DNA of 64,000 bases from Lolium rigidum (GCF_022539505.1 NC_061512.1:154177962-154241961), one strand, 5' to 3'; shown: positions 10,743-25,300, counted from the first letter of the stretch. The notes: generated by a model not told the origin, from the sequence alone. Program-made: numbers and translations.

Positions 10743-11906
10743 TGTTGCGGTCAGAAACCCACCGGCGGGCAGCGACGGGCAACACCGTAGAGCCGGGAAT
10801 CTCCCAGGATCTGCGGCTGGCCCTGGTCCCTCCGAGCGACGGCCCGCAAAGCCTTCCGCACACACGTCCGATGCTTTCGCAAGGGCGTGCCACCTGACCT
10901 ATACCTGGTCAGGAAGGTGTTGGATGATGCCTCGCTTAGTTCCTGCATGGCATACACGTAAACGTTAAATACGAGCCTCGATCGGCTCTCAGGTTATCCT
11001 GTGAATCGGCTCAAAGAGCCGATCCACCCATGATGCGTACGAGGTGTACGATCGGATGGTGGTCCTGCTTGATCAAGATAAAGCTAAAGCGACCTACTAC
11101 GATTTGGGGTTTTCACCGCACAATCGGAACATCCTACTCGTGATTGGGCCTCGCGCTTGCGTACGGTGATCGTAAGCCGATCCTAGACAGGGCCTAAAAA
11201 CCAACACGAGGTTGATCCCGGAACATCCTGTCTAGGGCTAGCAAACTACACCCTACGCGCCGCTGGATCCTCCAACCCTTTGTAGGGCCTAACAATGCAG
11301 ATATTAAACTAATCCTTGAAGAACAAGGAGCAATCATAATGGATCGGATCTACTAAACAATGATCAAGCGGGGTGCCGCCCTTACACCCGTGACAGGCGT
11401 AAGGGCGTCTAGATGCCTAAGGGTTGCACGACGATAGCATATGATACGAAGAACAATGCTAACCCTAAAACACCTATGATAACTACGTTGCTCGCCATAA
11501 AAAAGGCTTCAGTACGAGCAACGCATGGACGACGAAGAAACGTGTGCTGCCTAGATCGCAAGATGCGATCTAGGCAGCATGGTGCTTACCCGAAAGAAAC
11601 CCTCGAGACGGGGGAGTTGGCGATGCGCCGAGATTGGTTTGTGTTCAACGTTGGTTGTTGTTTATTTCATAAACCCTAGATACATATTTATAGTCCGGGG
11701 GACTTTCTAATTCAGGCGTGCACCTAACCGTGCACGGGTTAAACTCTAACTCCTAACCGACACGTATCCTACTATGGTACAGATACACGGGCAATTAGCC
11801 CAAACTTGGTGCACAATGCCGATTCATGTATTTCTTCTATGTATATTCTTCAAGCCTATCTCCAATCGCGGCTCACCTCTGATCCGGTCAAATTCTGGTG
11901 ATAACA
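10743..11906 (-). repeat. Element A 5' LTR
   Basis: Nearly identical partner of 4711-5874, the same 1164-bp length, ending next to the right AGATG duplication. The arm at 11399-11409 has lost perfect pairing relative to 5368-5378. Confidence 0.92.
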
Positions 11907-12249
11907 AGATGTGCTGTTGCCACTAGGGATAAAACATCAATGCTTTGTCTAAGGATATTTGTGTTGATTACATTACGCACCATACTTAATGCAATTGTCT
12001 GTTGTTTGCAACTTAATACTGGAAGGGGTGCGGATGCTAACCTGAAGGTGGACTTTTTAGGCATAGATGCATGCTTGGATAGCGGTCTATGTACTTTGTC
12101 GTAATGCCCTGATTAAATCTCATAGTAGTCATCATGATATGTATGTGCATTGTTATGCCCTCTCTATTTGTCAATTGCCCAACTGTAGTTTGTTCACCCA
12201 ACATGCTATTTATCTTATTGGAGAGACACCACTAGTGAACTGTGGACCC

Positions 12250-13713
12250 TGGTACGTCTCGAACGTATCTATAATTTCTTATGTTCCATGCTACTTTTAT
12301 GATGATGCACATATGTTTTATACACACTTTACATCATTTATATGCATTTTCCGGAACTAACCTATTAACAAGATGCCGAAGTGCCAGTTCCTGTTTTCTG
12401 CTGTTTTTGGTTTCAGAAATCCTACAAAGGAAATATTCTCGGAATAGGACGAAATCAACGCCCAGTATCTTATTTTTTCCGGAAGCTTCCAGAGCATCGA
12501 AGAGGGGCCAGAGGGGAGCCAGGGGGCCCCACCCCACAAGGCTGCGCGGCCAAGGGGGGCGCGCCCCCCTATGGTGTGGCTGCCCCAGGACCCCTCCGAG
12601 GCTGCCCTTCCGCCTATATAAAGCCTCCGCCTCGAAAACCCTAAAGAAATAAGCCACGATACGAGAAAAGTTCCAGAGCCGCCGCCATCGCGAAGCCAAG
12701 ATTCGGGGGACAGAAGTCTCTATTCCGGCACGCCGCCGGGACAGGGAATTGCCCCCGGAAGGCATCTCCATCGACACCACCGGCATCTTCATCATCGCTA
12801 TTGTCTCCTATGATGAGGAGGGAGTAGTTCTCCCCCGAGGCTAAGGGCTGTACCGTAGCTATGTGGTTCATCTCTCTCTCCCATGTGATCTTTATGTGAT
12901 CATGAGCTTTGTGATCTAGTTGAATATCATCTATGTGCTACTCTAGTGATGTTATTAAAGTAGTCTATTCCTCCTTCATGATGTAATGTTGAAAGTGTGT
13001 GCATCATGTAGTACTTGGTATAAGCTATGATTGTGATCTCTTGTAGATTATGAAGTTAACTATTACTATTATAGTATTGATGCGATCTATTCCCCCTTTC
13101 ATAGCCTGACGGTGACAGTGTGCATGCTATGTTAGTACTCGGTATAATTGCAATGGTCTATTATGCACTCTAAGGTTACTTAAATATGATCACCGAATGT
13201 TGTGGAGCTTGTTAACTCCGGCTTGAGGGAGCTCTTGTAGCCCTACACAATGAATGGTGTTTGTCATCCAACAAGAGCTTGTAGAGAAAGTAGTATTTGT
13301 TTATTCAGTTATGTGATCGATGTTGAGAGTGTCCACTAGTGAAAGTATGATCCCTAGGCCCTGTTTCCGAATATCGAAACACCGTTTATTTACTGTTCTA
13401 CTGCATGTTTACTTGCTGCCATATTTATTTCAGATTGTTATTACCGCTCATATACATCCACTTGCATTTTACTATCTCTTCGCCGAACTAGTGCACCTAT
13501 ACATCTGTCAAGTGTATTAGGTGTGTTGGGGACACAAGAGACTTCTTGTATCCTAATTGCAGGGTTGCTTCAGAGGGATATCTTTGTCCTCTACCTCCCT
13601 GAGTTCGATAAACCTTGGGTGATTCACTTAAGGGAAACTTGTTGCTGTTCTACAAACCTCTGCTCTTGGAGGCCCAACACTGTCTACAGGAATAAAAGCG
13701 TGCGTAGACATCA
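12250..13713 (+). repeat. 5' LTR of the subfamily-2 element
   Basis: 1464 bp, TGGTACG...GACATCA. U3 is alignable to subfamily-1 LTRs, while R-U5 is strongly diverged and ends in the GTGTTGG.GACACAAGAG module also seen at 1-195 and 51061-51251. The TATA box is TATATAAA at 12615-12622. Confidence 0.9.
12615..12622 (+). promoter_or_regulatory. TATA box in subfamily-2 LTR
   Basis: TATATAAA after a GC-rich U3 block; the same box occurs at 33670-33677 in the 3' LTR. Confidence 0.65.
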
Positions 13714-13723
13714 AGCTATTTTC

Positions 13724-13741
13724 TGGCGCCGTTGCCGGGGA
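13724..13741 (+). promoter_or_regulatory. Primer-binding site, tRNA-Asp type
   Basis: TGGCGCCGTTGCCGGGGA, 10 nt after the LTR. From memory of plant tRNA-Asp(GUC), this is the complement of its 3' 18 nt. Confidence 0.85.
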
Positions 13742-14587
13742 GGTAAGGTAAAAGGTATTCACATCCTCCGACTACTAAGCTATTTCCTATCATTGTTGTC
13801 GGTGTGTGAGTGCTCGAAGCTATTTCCTTTAGATCCTGCAATTATATCTTTTTGTTTCTTGTTTTTATTTTTCACTAGTTAGGCATAATGGAAAATAACA
13901 GTGAGCTTTTTAATCTATTTCCTGAGTTAAGACATGAATTGTGCGATGCAAAAATTAAAAAACCTATGGAACCTTATTTGCATGCTAGTAGCAATGTTAT
14001 TAGCATGAACGCAATTACTGCTCCTATAGAAAAGTCTAAGCTTGGGGAAGCTAGTTTATATAAAAATAATCTTTTTTGCTCCTCAGCGTTGGAAGAAATA
14101 TTTTGCCCTGATAATGCTTTGTGTGGGGACCCCGGACTAGCTGTCCGAAATTCCCTGTTATGTATACAGTTCACGATCCCATGATCAGTGTGTCGTGAAC
14201 ACATAACCGAACTGATATCAAATTACACCATCCATTACAAAGCGGAATAAGAAAATTACAACATGGTCACATGACCAATACTTACATAATAGCCTCGAAG
14301 GGCCTAACTAAACATCGAGTAGCATCATCACTTCAACGGCGCGGTACCCAAGTCATCTGCCATAACCCTACGAGCAGGCGAGCGGGAAGACGTTCCTAGC
14401 TCGCATAGACGTCGTCAACTCCTTCTTCATCTGTCGAAGTCCTCCGGGTCTGGCCAAGTAAATAGCCGGGGACAAAGCCGTGAGTACATTGGAATTGTAC
14501 TCGCAAACCATCAAGAAAGGTGCTAACAATGCTAACTAAAAGAGACAAGAGAGGAAGAATAGTTTCTCTTGTGGATATAGCATGCTT

Positions 14588-14827
14588 GGCATCTCAAGTG
14601 ATGCGGACACTTTGGTGGTCCTATGACATCTCTATATCTTTATTGAAGAAGATACTTCAAAAGATAGACTACGACATCTCTATATCTTGAAAGAAGAGGT
14701 AGCGTTCCGGCATCTCAATTGAAGCGGACGCGATGGAAGTCCTATGACATCTATATATCTTTATTGAAGAAGATACTTCAAAAGATAAACTATGACATCT
14801 CTACATCTTTATTGAAGAAGAGTTCCT
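14588..14827. repeat. Two-copy tandem repeat in element B LTR, period about 121 bp
   Basis: Units start GGCATCTCAA at 14588 and 14709 and share the CTATGACATCT and TTGAAGAAGATACTTC blocks. The pair recurs at 22795-23033 in the other LTR, so it predates this insertion. Confidence 0.75.
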
Positions 14828-17800
14828 CTACATGAAAACACTAGGAAGGGTCACCCCATTTTGTTTCATTTTCCTCAACCATCTCCACATGGTCGACACA
14901 ACATCTTTCACGTACCCTTCCGGTACTTCCAACACACGCATTTCCTTTGGAAATCATTTTCAAAACCAAAACTCGACACCGCTCGGTAACGGCCATCCCA
15001 ACCGTCCATGACCGCGGACGCGGCTATTCGAATAGTTTTAACTCTGCAGAGTTTGCACACTTTCCCCACCTCTATCCGGATACCTATCGTGTGGGCATCA
15101 TCCCCGCATAACAACATATGCCACGACGGATACCCGAACATAGCCTTTCGCCCATTCGACTTAGCAAGAGGTCCTACCCTATGGAGTATGTACCTCCCCG
15201 GCACCGTGGCAGCTCACCTCCCTTTAGAGCGTGGCTCCACCGCCAAGCCAGGAGACCCATAGTGTCTTCCGGACGGGTCAGCCCCGAAGGCCTCCCGTTA
15301 TACTATTGTCCCAACCACGACAACCCGGACTCGGGGGTAACCGTACCCTTGTATAGTTGTGCGGTGCCTCATGCTAAGAAGAACAAACGTCAAGCTAAGC
15401 TCCGTGCCCACGTTGGAGTAGGCTGTGGTTGCGCGGGTTAATTGTTCCGGGCGAATACGAGAGAACCATGTGTCGTTTTTCTCAAAAACCCAAGTCACAC
15501 ACACATTTCCTCTTTCCAACCATCTTTGTCAAGATCCTTTCCTTTCATAAACCATACGCTTGGGTAAGATTGCCTCACCCAAGGTTTTCATAAACATTTA
15601 CAACAAGGTAAACCTTGAGGGGTTCCCAACCTATAGTTTCATGAGTTGAACTAGTATTGCACTACGGCCGAGATGAGAGTCATCCCGCCATAGATGAGGT
15701 ATAAAGGGGTAGTGGAGTGGATCATACTTGCTTAAGGTAAGCATGTATTATGACAACACAAGGAGGAATATACTCTCAGATTTGTGGTGCTAACTACACA
15801 ACTTAGATAGTGGAGTGTCACTATCCAACATATTCTCCAAGATGGTACACGGCATACTCCTCTCAAGTTGAGAATACACCAAGATCATGACATTGATACC
15901 TCTATACTACAAAGGGGGTGGGTGTGGTGTAAGTTACTATCTTGAGATGGAACATGCTCAAGTTGAGCATACAAGATAACCAAGTGGGATAGCACGGCCA
16001 TGTTACCATGCATCCCATAACACAAGGACAAATAGTGGAGCATCACCACTAGGGAGTACCCCACTTGCAATCACACATAGATGACATAAATAGAGATAAT
16101 AACACACATAGAATGAAGGTGCTTTGAACATCAACAAATGACATCCAACTAGACACCGGATCAGAGATCAAAAGATGGCTTGCCTTGGCTTATTTGTCCC
16201 TGGACTTCTTCAGCTCCATCAATATAAGAATCCCAATAACATAAATAAAATCCTCGTCCGATTCCACTTCTTCTTCTTCTCCGGAATTGTTCGCATCTAT
16301 CGCCGGAAAATATAAAAGGAACACAATCAATCATATTGCATCAACAAAACAAACATGCAACACTCAACAATCAATAGCTAACCACTTTACTAAGGGCTAA
16401 TATACGAAAGACTTATAGATACTACAAAGCAACTAAAAGAAAACCCCATTTATTTACCTAGTGAAGGTATGAGAGTGCCACGACTTAGCAATTGCCTCTC
16501 TAGGTATCACCATGGCACAACTAAGTATCCCCTGGTAGATAACATCATAAAGAGGACAAGTGCATTAGTTGGGCATTACAAACATTCATATTATTTTTTG
16601 AAACATTTTTGGAAAAGCGGGAAATCATTCTCTCTATTTTGTAAAGCTTACACAACACTACACAATAATAGGAAGTAAATGATAATGCCACACCATTTGA
16701 AGACTTAAGCCAAACAATAGAACTAAGGTTAAGTTGCAGAGGTTTTGTTTTGCAAGAATAAAACATTGGTTGACCAATTTTTAAATAAAAGAGTGGGCAA
16801 AGGTTTAAAAATAAACCAAAGAGTTTTGGTTCAACAATCCATGTCACACATACACATTAGTAACAGTAAGAAATATGCATGAACAGAGACTAACACTATT
16901 TTTCCTAGATGGCCAGTACTAATACAAGACTAACCCAATTGGATTCACTCAAAAATATTAATCCTACAATTTTAGGAATTTGTTTGAATCTGGCTGTACA
17001 GAAAACAAGATCTGTAAGCCATAAATCGTAGAAAAATCCTAAAAATATGAGGCCACTGGCATTTGAAAGATATTTAAACAGAGATTCACACACAATTGGA
17101 TTTGGGTTCAAATTATTTCTGAAACTCTCACAAATGGATTTACAAGTTTACTGCATGTTTATCACCATTTGCTTTAACTATGGAGTTGCAGAACAGATAA
17201 AGGTTTGAAACTTGTTTGAGATGATTAAGAAAACATTCAGTAATCCTACAGAAGTGGAATCACTCAATTAGGTTCAAAAATGGATTTTTGATGAATTAAA
17301 AGCTAACAGCCATGTCTGCAGAACATACAGAACAAGTTTAATTCATCAAAAATCATACACAAATCATAAAAATATGAGGTCTGCTGCATCTGAAAGGTAT
17401 TGAATAGGTGGTTCTTACCCAGTTGGTTTCATTCAAAAATTCGTCTCCAAGCTCCTGGTTTAATTCGACAAAGTCAGATCTGACCAGATCTTGATCTGTG
17501 AACCATTTCAGTTTCAGGAGGTCAATCGAAGTGAAACCACCGCCAAAATGAAGGTACTGAAGAGGGCTTTCACCCACAGTTGAGTTTGCTCAAGAAGGTT
17601 TTGTAAAACGGGAGAAATCTAACAAACAGTGATTCTGCATGTTTTCAGGACTTTATTTACCATGCAAAATCCGTAACGAATTTGAGGATGAGACCAACGC
17701 CAAGTTGTAGATCTTTTAAATACCTATCTGCGGAACTTTGAATCACTCGATTTGGATCTGCACACGAGATTTGGCGGATTTTACAAGTTCGTACCAGAAT

Positions 17801-18177
17801 CTGAAACAGCAAGATACAGAAATTACTGCAAGGTTTTGGACGAACTTTGCTCAAGAACTTCAGATCTGAGGATAGCTCAAGCTTCTCCATGCTTGGACCA
17901 ACATGCACCTGCATCAAGATCCAATCTTAGCAATGGAGGAAGAGGAAGAGGAGAGAAAACCATCTAGGGTTGGGGAGAAGAGAGGGAGAGGGAAGCTCTC
18001 ATGGTGAGGGGAAGCTTGAGGAAGGAGGGAGTTGCATCTTGGAGAGGTTTCCATGGCCATGGCCGGCCATGGTTGCTAGGAGGAGCAGCATTTCGTGGTG
18101 GAGGAGAGGAGGAGAGTGTGAGAGAGTGGAGAGTGAAGAAAATGAGCAAAGGGGGAGGTGGTGGCTGGCCAAGGGGG

Positions 18178-18186
18178 TATTTATAG
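18178..18186 (-). promoter_or_regulatory. TATA box of element B LTR
   Basis: The minus strand reads CTATAAATA, followed by a CT-rich leader and a short ATG frame that includes the CCATGGCCGGCCATGG palindrome (18057-18072). The copy at 26387-26395 is identical. Confidence 0.6.
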
Positions 18187-20000
18187 AGGGAGAGGGGTGG
18201 CTGCCTCCTTTTTCATTGGCCAAGGAAGGTGGCTGCCCATTTATTGATTGGAGTAGTTGGGAGGCAATGCTTGCAAGAGAAGAAAGTGAGGAGAAACATG
18301 GCTGGCCGAAATTGTCATGGCCGGCTCCATTCTTGCCAAGCACAAGTGAGCAATGTGAGAGAAAGGCACAACATCAATGTGTATAGACAAGGTATGATGT
18401 TGAGAAGATAATATCAAATAGTGACTTTGATAATGATAAAAATAGGAGTAGATACATATAGATAAAAATGAGTATGAAGGTGACATGTGCCATGTGCCAT
18501 GAGAATAATCTCCACCACTTTGGTTGAGACCAACTTAGGATGAAGATAGTTCCCAAGGTATAGTTGATGATTAGAGGTTTACATTAGAATTCAAAATTGA
18601 AAGAATTGGGATTCACCACATGGAACAATGCATGAGCATGCCAAGGTAGATGGGTGGTGATGGTGGTTTAGTCAATGATAGAGCAAGATTAAGAGAGATG
18701 GTGAGTGAAGTATTCATGTACTCACAAGGATGAATATATTGACATAAATCATCAATTCATGAGGTCAAGGCAATGATGGAAAAGAATAGAGGAGTGAGAT
18801 AGATATGATGAAATATAAGATGTGCAAGTGTTGCCATTTGAAAGAGAGTTTAATTGAAAGGTATGGGACACACCTCAATTGTCTAGAGACAATTGGGAAT
18901 GAACTCAAGTGAAATGGAATTTTGAAGATGTTGAGAGAAAACTAGTTGGAACATAGGAGTTCAAAATATTCTACTTACTCTCTCAAGTAAAGTAGAGTTT
19001 TTCTTAATTGTAAAATAAGCAAGAGGAAAACAAGAAATGGTATAAGTACCATAAACAAGCCTTTTGTTAAAAAGAGCACAAAATAGAAAGTAATGTTTCT
19101 GAAATCGGTACTTGTTAGAAATGGGATGAGAAAACAAAACCCATTTCAGTTCCTTGTTTTCTTTGAAGAAATATCTTGGGAAGATTTAATAAAACTAGAA
19201 GTAGTTTTGTGATCAAAACTAAAGAAGGAAAAACAATAGGGTGTTTGAGAAAGAAAGCTAATTTTAGGGAGGAGTGTTCCCAAGGGTAGATGGTGGCTAC
19301 AAAATGTACCCATCATTCCCACTCTTGGTTTTGTGAAGATTAAACTTGAATAGAACAAGAGGTAAAAGAGAAGGAAGTGATCCAAAGTTGAAACAAAAGG
19401 GTAGAGTGCAAGGTCAAGTGAATTAAGAGAGTTGCAAGGGTAGACTGAGACATGCAAGACTTGGAGGTTGAAGAGAATGTTGCATAGATGAGATCCATGC
19501 ATTGAAGCCAACAATAACAGTTGTGGGTGCTTAGAGATCAATTGCCAAAGTCTGGACATTTTAAGCCTGTCAACACAGATGGTCGACATGGCCTCAAAAC
19601 CAACAAGGATGAGTGGGTATAAGAGAAGGGTGCAAGTTTGGAATCAAGGATGATTTGAGCTAGCTTATACACAAAGAGGAATTTTAAGTAGGCACACTCA
19701 TGTTGCCATGAGTAGAAAAGTTTGATGTGGAAAAAAGGAAAACAACTTTTCCTGAGTCACATAGGTGTTTTATTAGGTGAGTTGCTTGCTTGACCACTAG
19801 AGGTGTTGATCTATGAGGCAGCTCAAGACAAAACTCAACAAGAAAATGAAGACAATTCATCTACCAACAGATCAAGGCAATTCATCACCACAAACAGATC
19901 AAGGCAATACATCTAAATTAGTCTATAGAAAAAGTTTTTGTTCTCCCTGATTTTTGAAATAAGGACAACTAAACAAGGTTGAAAAAGTTGGGGTGTTACA

Positions 20001-20013
20001 GATCTTCCACCCT
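20001..20013 (-). other. Element B polypurine tract
   Basis: The minus strand reads AGGGTGGAAGATC directly before TGTAACACCCC. The upstream CTCGGGACGAGATT block is shared with element C. Confidence 0.7.
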
Positions 20014-22312
20014 TAATATAATCTCGTCCCGAGATTACTGAGTGTAGAACTAGAGGGGTTATAAAGTTTAACCAAAGTCAGACTCCATTCTTCTGTAGAC
20101 GTGCCGTTGTAGAGAAAGTCGTTTGCTTCATCTTACGGGAGACATGATGGATTGCGGCCGATGGCGAGCTTCATGAAGAGGTTGACTACTCCATGCAGGT
20201 GTTGGATCTGTAGCTTCTTCACAATCCTGGCGGAGGTTCAAGACTGTGGGAGGGTTAGTGCACCCAACGGTGCTTGAGCAGGGCTGAAAACCTTTTTAGA
20301 GTTAGCTTGATTTTAGTGGAAGACGAAGTCTTCCACCCTTAAGATTTTTCATCGGGTTCTCGGAAAAACTCGGAGCTTACGCCTTGTAGTTACGTGCGGG
20401 GCTTCGGAAGAAGTCATCGGTCTTCCTTGTTCGGCTGAAGAATCTTCGGGGGCGACGTGCAGACCACCACTTCAAGAGGCACTCACGGTGTTAACTGAAC
20501 CATATGGGACGCGCGGCGAGTTAGAAAGTTGAAGAAACGCCTGGTTGGTACCCATATGAAGCAGCAACGAGGGTCGTCGAAGACAATCTTCAGCTTGAGG
20601 GTCGGTGCTGACTTCGGTAACAACTAAGAAGTTAGCGGGTAAACTACGCCTAAAGTCTTGAGTCTTGGAGTATCTTCGGGAGCTTCATTTGATGAGGACC
20701 AGATGAACCATGTGATGTAGCTCGGCTTTGACGCTATTGTTCTCTCAACTTGTTAGACGGTGTGTTCGAGGGTAGTTTCAAAAAGATATCCTCGCGGTTA
20801 GCGCGAGTATACTCCAAGGTTAGACCAAGTTAGCATGTCTTCTTGCAGAGGTGCAGTCACTCTTGAAGGTAGGGCTTCTTCTTTCTTGGCGTAGTGGAGA
20901 TGCTCCAGCTGATCTTGAAGGAAGTCGGCGTAGATAGGGGTCGGGTTAGTTTTCTTGACGGTTGAAAAACAACTTCCAACGGGTTTAGAGTTAGAGTCTT
21001 TCGTTAATCTACCCAATTTAACTAATAGTTAGCAATACATCGGCGAGGCAAACTTTAATCCTATCATTGCATGTGACACCCATACAACCATAACCAGAGA
21101 CACAATACCACTAACAGAGGCTACTGGTATTTTTCCTAGATGCATAGTAACAAAACAAGATCAACACAATTGGAATCATTCAAAAATATTTATTTTTCAA
21201 TTTTTGAGACTCAAAATACTAACCAGAAACAGTGATCAAGTTTTATTTATTAAAAATCGCACAAAAATCCTAAAAATACAAGGTCAGTGGCGTCTGAAAG
21301 ATAATTTCATACTGGTTCTAGTGCAATTGGAATCACATCAATCGGAGCTACCAAACTATTTTTATTAGCAAAACAGTACACTGGCAGATTTCCATTTTTA
21401 ATTTCTGTTTCACAAATTTCAAACAATTAAAAAGGGCGGAAACGTCTAAATAGCAAGACATACATGCACACAGCAAACAGATACAAACACTCAAGGCAGC
21501 ACACTAGGGAACTACAAGCAATCATCAAACCAGACATGGTACTCTAAGTACCCAGAAAGTCCTAATGCGCGGGGGTAGCTCAATCAATTTGGCGATTGAG
21601 TTTGTCCTATCCATCCTATAGGTTTGGGGGCTGGACACATATGTTGATGTCTTCATATTGTCGGCATCGACTTCAACTATGGATCCTTGTAGCAGTTGGT
21701 GGTGAAGTAGACCTGATGTTGAGTCGCCGATGTTGAGATGGAGATGAAAGCTGTGTAGAACTTCTGGTCTCAACATCCCGGGGACGTGAGGCCTTCGAAG
21801 AGGTAGTTGTTGAGGTACTCCCAAAGTCGAGATCTTCTCGTGGCTGGCCTAAAAATTACTAGTCAAGAAGCGAGGACTTGATCCCGACGACTGCAAAAAG
21901 TGCAAGTCCATGGAGGAACAAGGTCGGCTCTTTGACATACTTTGGTGAAAACCAAAGACATGATGTTATCATCCCTACACGAGCACGACTAAGTCGGCCT
22001 CCAATCTTCAATAGCTGCTGTTGGAGATACGTGAGACTTCATAAAGGGTTGATCCATCTTCGACTTCGAGTCTCCGGTCTGAGTCGGGGACATCGTCCAA
22101 TATGTAGGTTTGAATTGGATGAGACAATAGAGTAAGAACTTTCAAACCCTTTTATAAAGCGGAGAGATAAGAATTTAGAAGCTTTGAATAAATAAGAGGA
22201 GTAGAAGCTATACTTCCGACTAAAGAAACAATTTGTTTCATAAATAGTTTTTCCCAAGTACTTGTTTCCTAACTAACGTCCATGCTAACTAAGGTCTCCT
22301 ACAGTCAGGATG
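20014..22312 (-). mobile_element. Element B internal region, non-coding
   Basis: About 2.3 kb without a credible ORF on either strand. A stretch near 21120-21300 resembles LTR blocks near 16890-17060, suggesting internal duplication. No gag, protease or pol motif was recognised. Confidence 0.7.
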
Positions 22313-22324
22313 GCTCTGATACCA
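22313..22324 (-). promoter_or_regulatory. Element B primer-binding site, initiator tRNA-Met type
   Basis: The minus strand reads TGGTATCAGAGC, 4 nt from the 5' LTR; it is complementary to the 3' end of plant initiator tRNA-Met. Confidence 0.85.
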
Positions 22325-22328
22325 GCTC

Positions 22329-25300
22329 TGTGGGGACCCCGGACTAGCTGTCCGAAATTCCCTGTTATGTATACAGTTCACGATCCCATGATCAGTGTGT
22401 CGTGAACACATAACCGAACTGATATCAAATTACACCATCCATTACAAAGCGGAATAAGAAAATTACAACATGGTCACATGACCAATACTTACATAATAGC
22501 CTCGAAGGGCCTAACTAAACATCGAGTAGCATCATCACTTCAACGAGCGCGGTACCCAAGTCATCTGCCATAACCCTACGAGCAAGCGGGCGGGAAGACG
22601 TTCCTAGCTCGCATAGACGTCGTCAACTCCTTCTTCATCTGTCGAAGTCCTCCGGGTCTGGCCAAGTAAATAGCCGGGGACAAAGCCGTGAGTACATTGG
22701 AATTGTACTCGCAAACCATCAAGAAAGGTGCTAACAATGCTAACTAAAAGAGACAAGAGAGGAAGAATAGTTTCTCTTGTGGATATAGCATGCTGGCATC
22801 TCAAGTGATGCGGACACTTTGGTGGTCCTATGACATCTCTATATCTTTATTGAAGAAGATACTTCAAAAGATAGACTACGACATCTCTATATCTTGAAAG
22901 AAGAGGTAGCGTTCCGGCATCTCAATTGAAGCGGACGCGATGGAAGTCCTATGACATCTATATATCTTTATTGAAGAAGATACTTCAAAAGATAAACTAT
23001 GACATCTCTACATCTTTATTGAAGAAGAGTTCCTCTACATGAAAACACTAGGAAGGGTCACCCCATTTTGTTTCATTTTCCTCAACCATCTCCACATGGT
23101 CGACACAACATCTTTCACGTACCCTTCCGGTACTTCCAACACACGCATTTCCTTTGGAAATCATTTTCAAAACCAAAACTCGACACGGCTCGGTAACGGC
23201 CATCCCAACCGTCCATGACCGCGGACGCGGCTATTCGAATAGTTTTAACTCTGCGAGTTTGCACACTTTCCCCACCTCTATCCGGATACCTATCGTGTGG
23301 GCATCATCCCCGCATAACAACATATGCCACGACGGATACCCGAACATAGCCTTTCGCCCATTCGACTTAGCAAGAGGTCCTACCCTATGGAGTATGTACC
23401 TCCCGGCACCGTGGCAGCTCACCTCCCTTTAGAGCGTGGCTCCACCGCCAAGCCGGGAGACCCATAGTGTCTTCCGGACGGGTCAGCCCGAAGGCCTCCC
23501 GTTATACTATTGTCCCAACCACGACAACCCGGACTCGGGGGTAACCGTACCCTTGTATAGTTGTGCGGTGCCTCATGCTAAGAAGAACAAACGTCAAGCT
23601 AAGCTCCGTGCCCACGTTGGAGTAGCTGTGGTTGCGCGGGTTAATTGTTCGGGCGAATACGAGAGAACCATGTGTCGTTTTTCTCAAAAACCCAAGTCAC
23701 ACACACATTTCCTCTTTCCAACCATCTTTGTCAAGATCCTTTCCTTTCATAAACCATACGCTTGGGTAAGATTGCCTCACCCAAGGTTTTCATAAACATT
23801 TACAACAAGGTAAACCTTGAGGGGTTCCCAACCTATAGTTTCATGAGTTGAACTAGTATTGCACTACGGCCGAGATGAGAGTCATCCCGCCATAGATGAG
23901 GTATAAAGGGGTAGTGGAGTGGATCATACTTGCTTAAGGTAAGCATGTATTATGACAACACAAGGAGGAATATACTCTCAGATTTGTGGTGCTAACTACA
24001 CAACTTAGATAGTGGAGTGTCACTATCCAACATATTCTCCAAGATGGTACACGGCATACTCCTCTCAAGTTGAGAATACACCAAGATCATGACATTGATA
24101 CCTCTATACTACAAAGGGGGTGGGTGTGGTGTAAGTTACTATCTTGAGATGGAACATGCTCAAGTTGAGCATACAAGATAACCAAGTGGGATAGCACGGC
24201 CATGTTACCATGCATCCCATAACACAAGGACAAATAGTGGAGCATCACCACTAGGGAGTACCCCACTTGCAATCACACATAGATGACATAAATAGAGATA
24301 ATAACACACATAGAATGAAGGTGCTTTGAACATCAACAAATGACATCCAACTAGACACCGGATCAGAGATCAAAAGATGGCTTGCCTTGGCTTATTTGTC
24401 CCTGGACTTCTTCAGCTCCATCAATATAAGAATCCCAATAACATAAATAAAATCCTCGTCCGATTCCACTTCTTCTTCTTCTCCGGAATTGTTCGCATCT
24501 ATCGCCGGAAAATATAAAAGGAACACAATCAATCATATTGCATCAACAAAACAAACATGCAACACTCAACAATCAATAGCTAACCACTTTACTAAGGGCT
24601 AATATACGAAAGACTTATAGATACTACAAAGCAACTAAAAGAAAACCCCATTTATTTACCTAGTGAAGGTATGAGAGTGCCACGACTTAGCAATTGCCTC
24701 TCTAGGTATCACCATGGCACAACTAAGTATCCCCTGGTAGATAACATCATAAAGAGGACAAGTGCATTAGTTGGGCATTACAAACATTCACAATACATTT
24801 TCGAAACATTTTTGGAAAAGTAGGAAATCATTCTCTAACATATTTTGTAAAGCCTACACAACACTACAACCAATAATAGGAAGTAAATGATAATGCCACA
24901 CCATTTGAAGACTTAAGCCAAACAATAGAACTAAGGTTAAGTTGCAGAGGTTTTGTTTTGCAAGAATAAAACATTGGTTGACCAATTTTTAAATAAAAGA
25001 GTGGGTCAAAGGTTTAAAAATAAACCAAAGAGTTTTGGTTCAACAATCCATGTCACACATAAACATTACTAACAGTAACAAATATGTATGAACAGAGACT
25101 AACACTATTTTTCCTAGATGGCCAGTACTAATAGAAGACTAACCCAATTGGATTCACTCAAAAATATTAAACCTACAATTTTAGGAATTTCTTTGAATCT
25201 GGCTGTACAGAAAACAAGATCTGTAAGCCATAAATCGTAGAAAAATCCTAAAAATATGAGGCCACTGGCATTTGAAAGATATTTAAACAGAGATTCACAC

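Larger units (their letters stand above)
4711..11906 (-). mobile_element. Element A: non-autonomous gag-protease LTR retrotransposon
   Basis: Complete 7.2 kb element flanked by AGATG (4706-4710 and 11907-11911). Two 1164-bp LTRs differ at roughly 20 positions by eye, so it is fairly recent. On the minus strand: LTR 11906-10743, primer-binding site 10737-10720, gag-protease frame 10681-7385, a 1.5 kb region with an antisense ORF and many short hairpins, a purine-rich tract, then LTR 5874-4711. There is no reverse transcriptase, RNase H or integrase, so it needs enzymes in trans. The gag and protease styles suggest Gypsy affinity; the family name is not known to me. Confidence 0.92.
14122..20000 (-). 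repeat. Element B 3' LTR (5.88 kb)
   Basis: Plus-strand start TGTGGGGACC, end GGTGTTACA. It contains a two-copy tandem repeat (14588-14827, period 121), a palindrome at 18057-18072 and a TATA box on the minus strand at 18178-18186. No convincing protein gene; small frames recur identically in the other LTR. Confidence 0.92.

Noticed and set aside
17970..18386. Frames of 114-138 codons in the element B LTR (repeated at 26179-26595)
   Set aside because: They lie across the LTR promoter and leader, overlap on both strands and show no domain; only a short leader frame on the minus strand is worth noting.
19146..19589. 147-codon minus-strand frame in the element B LTR
   Set aside because: The equivalent frame in the second LTR (27355-27723) is truncated by a small indel, and there is no motif, so no protein constraint is visible.
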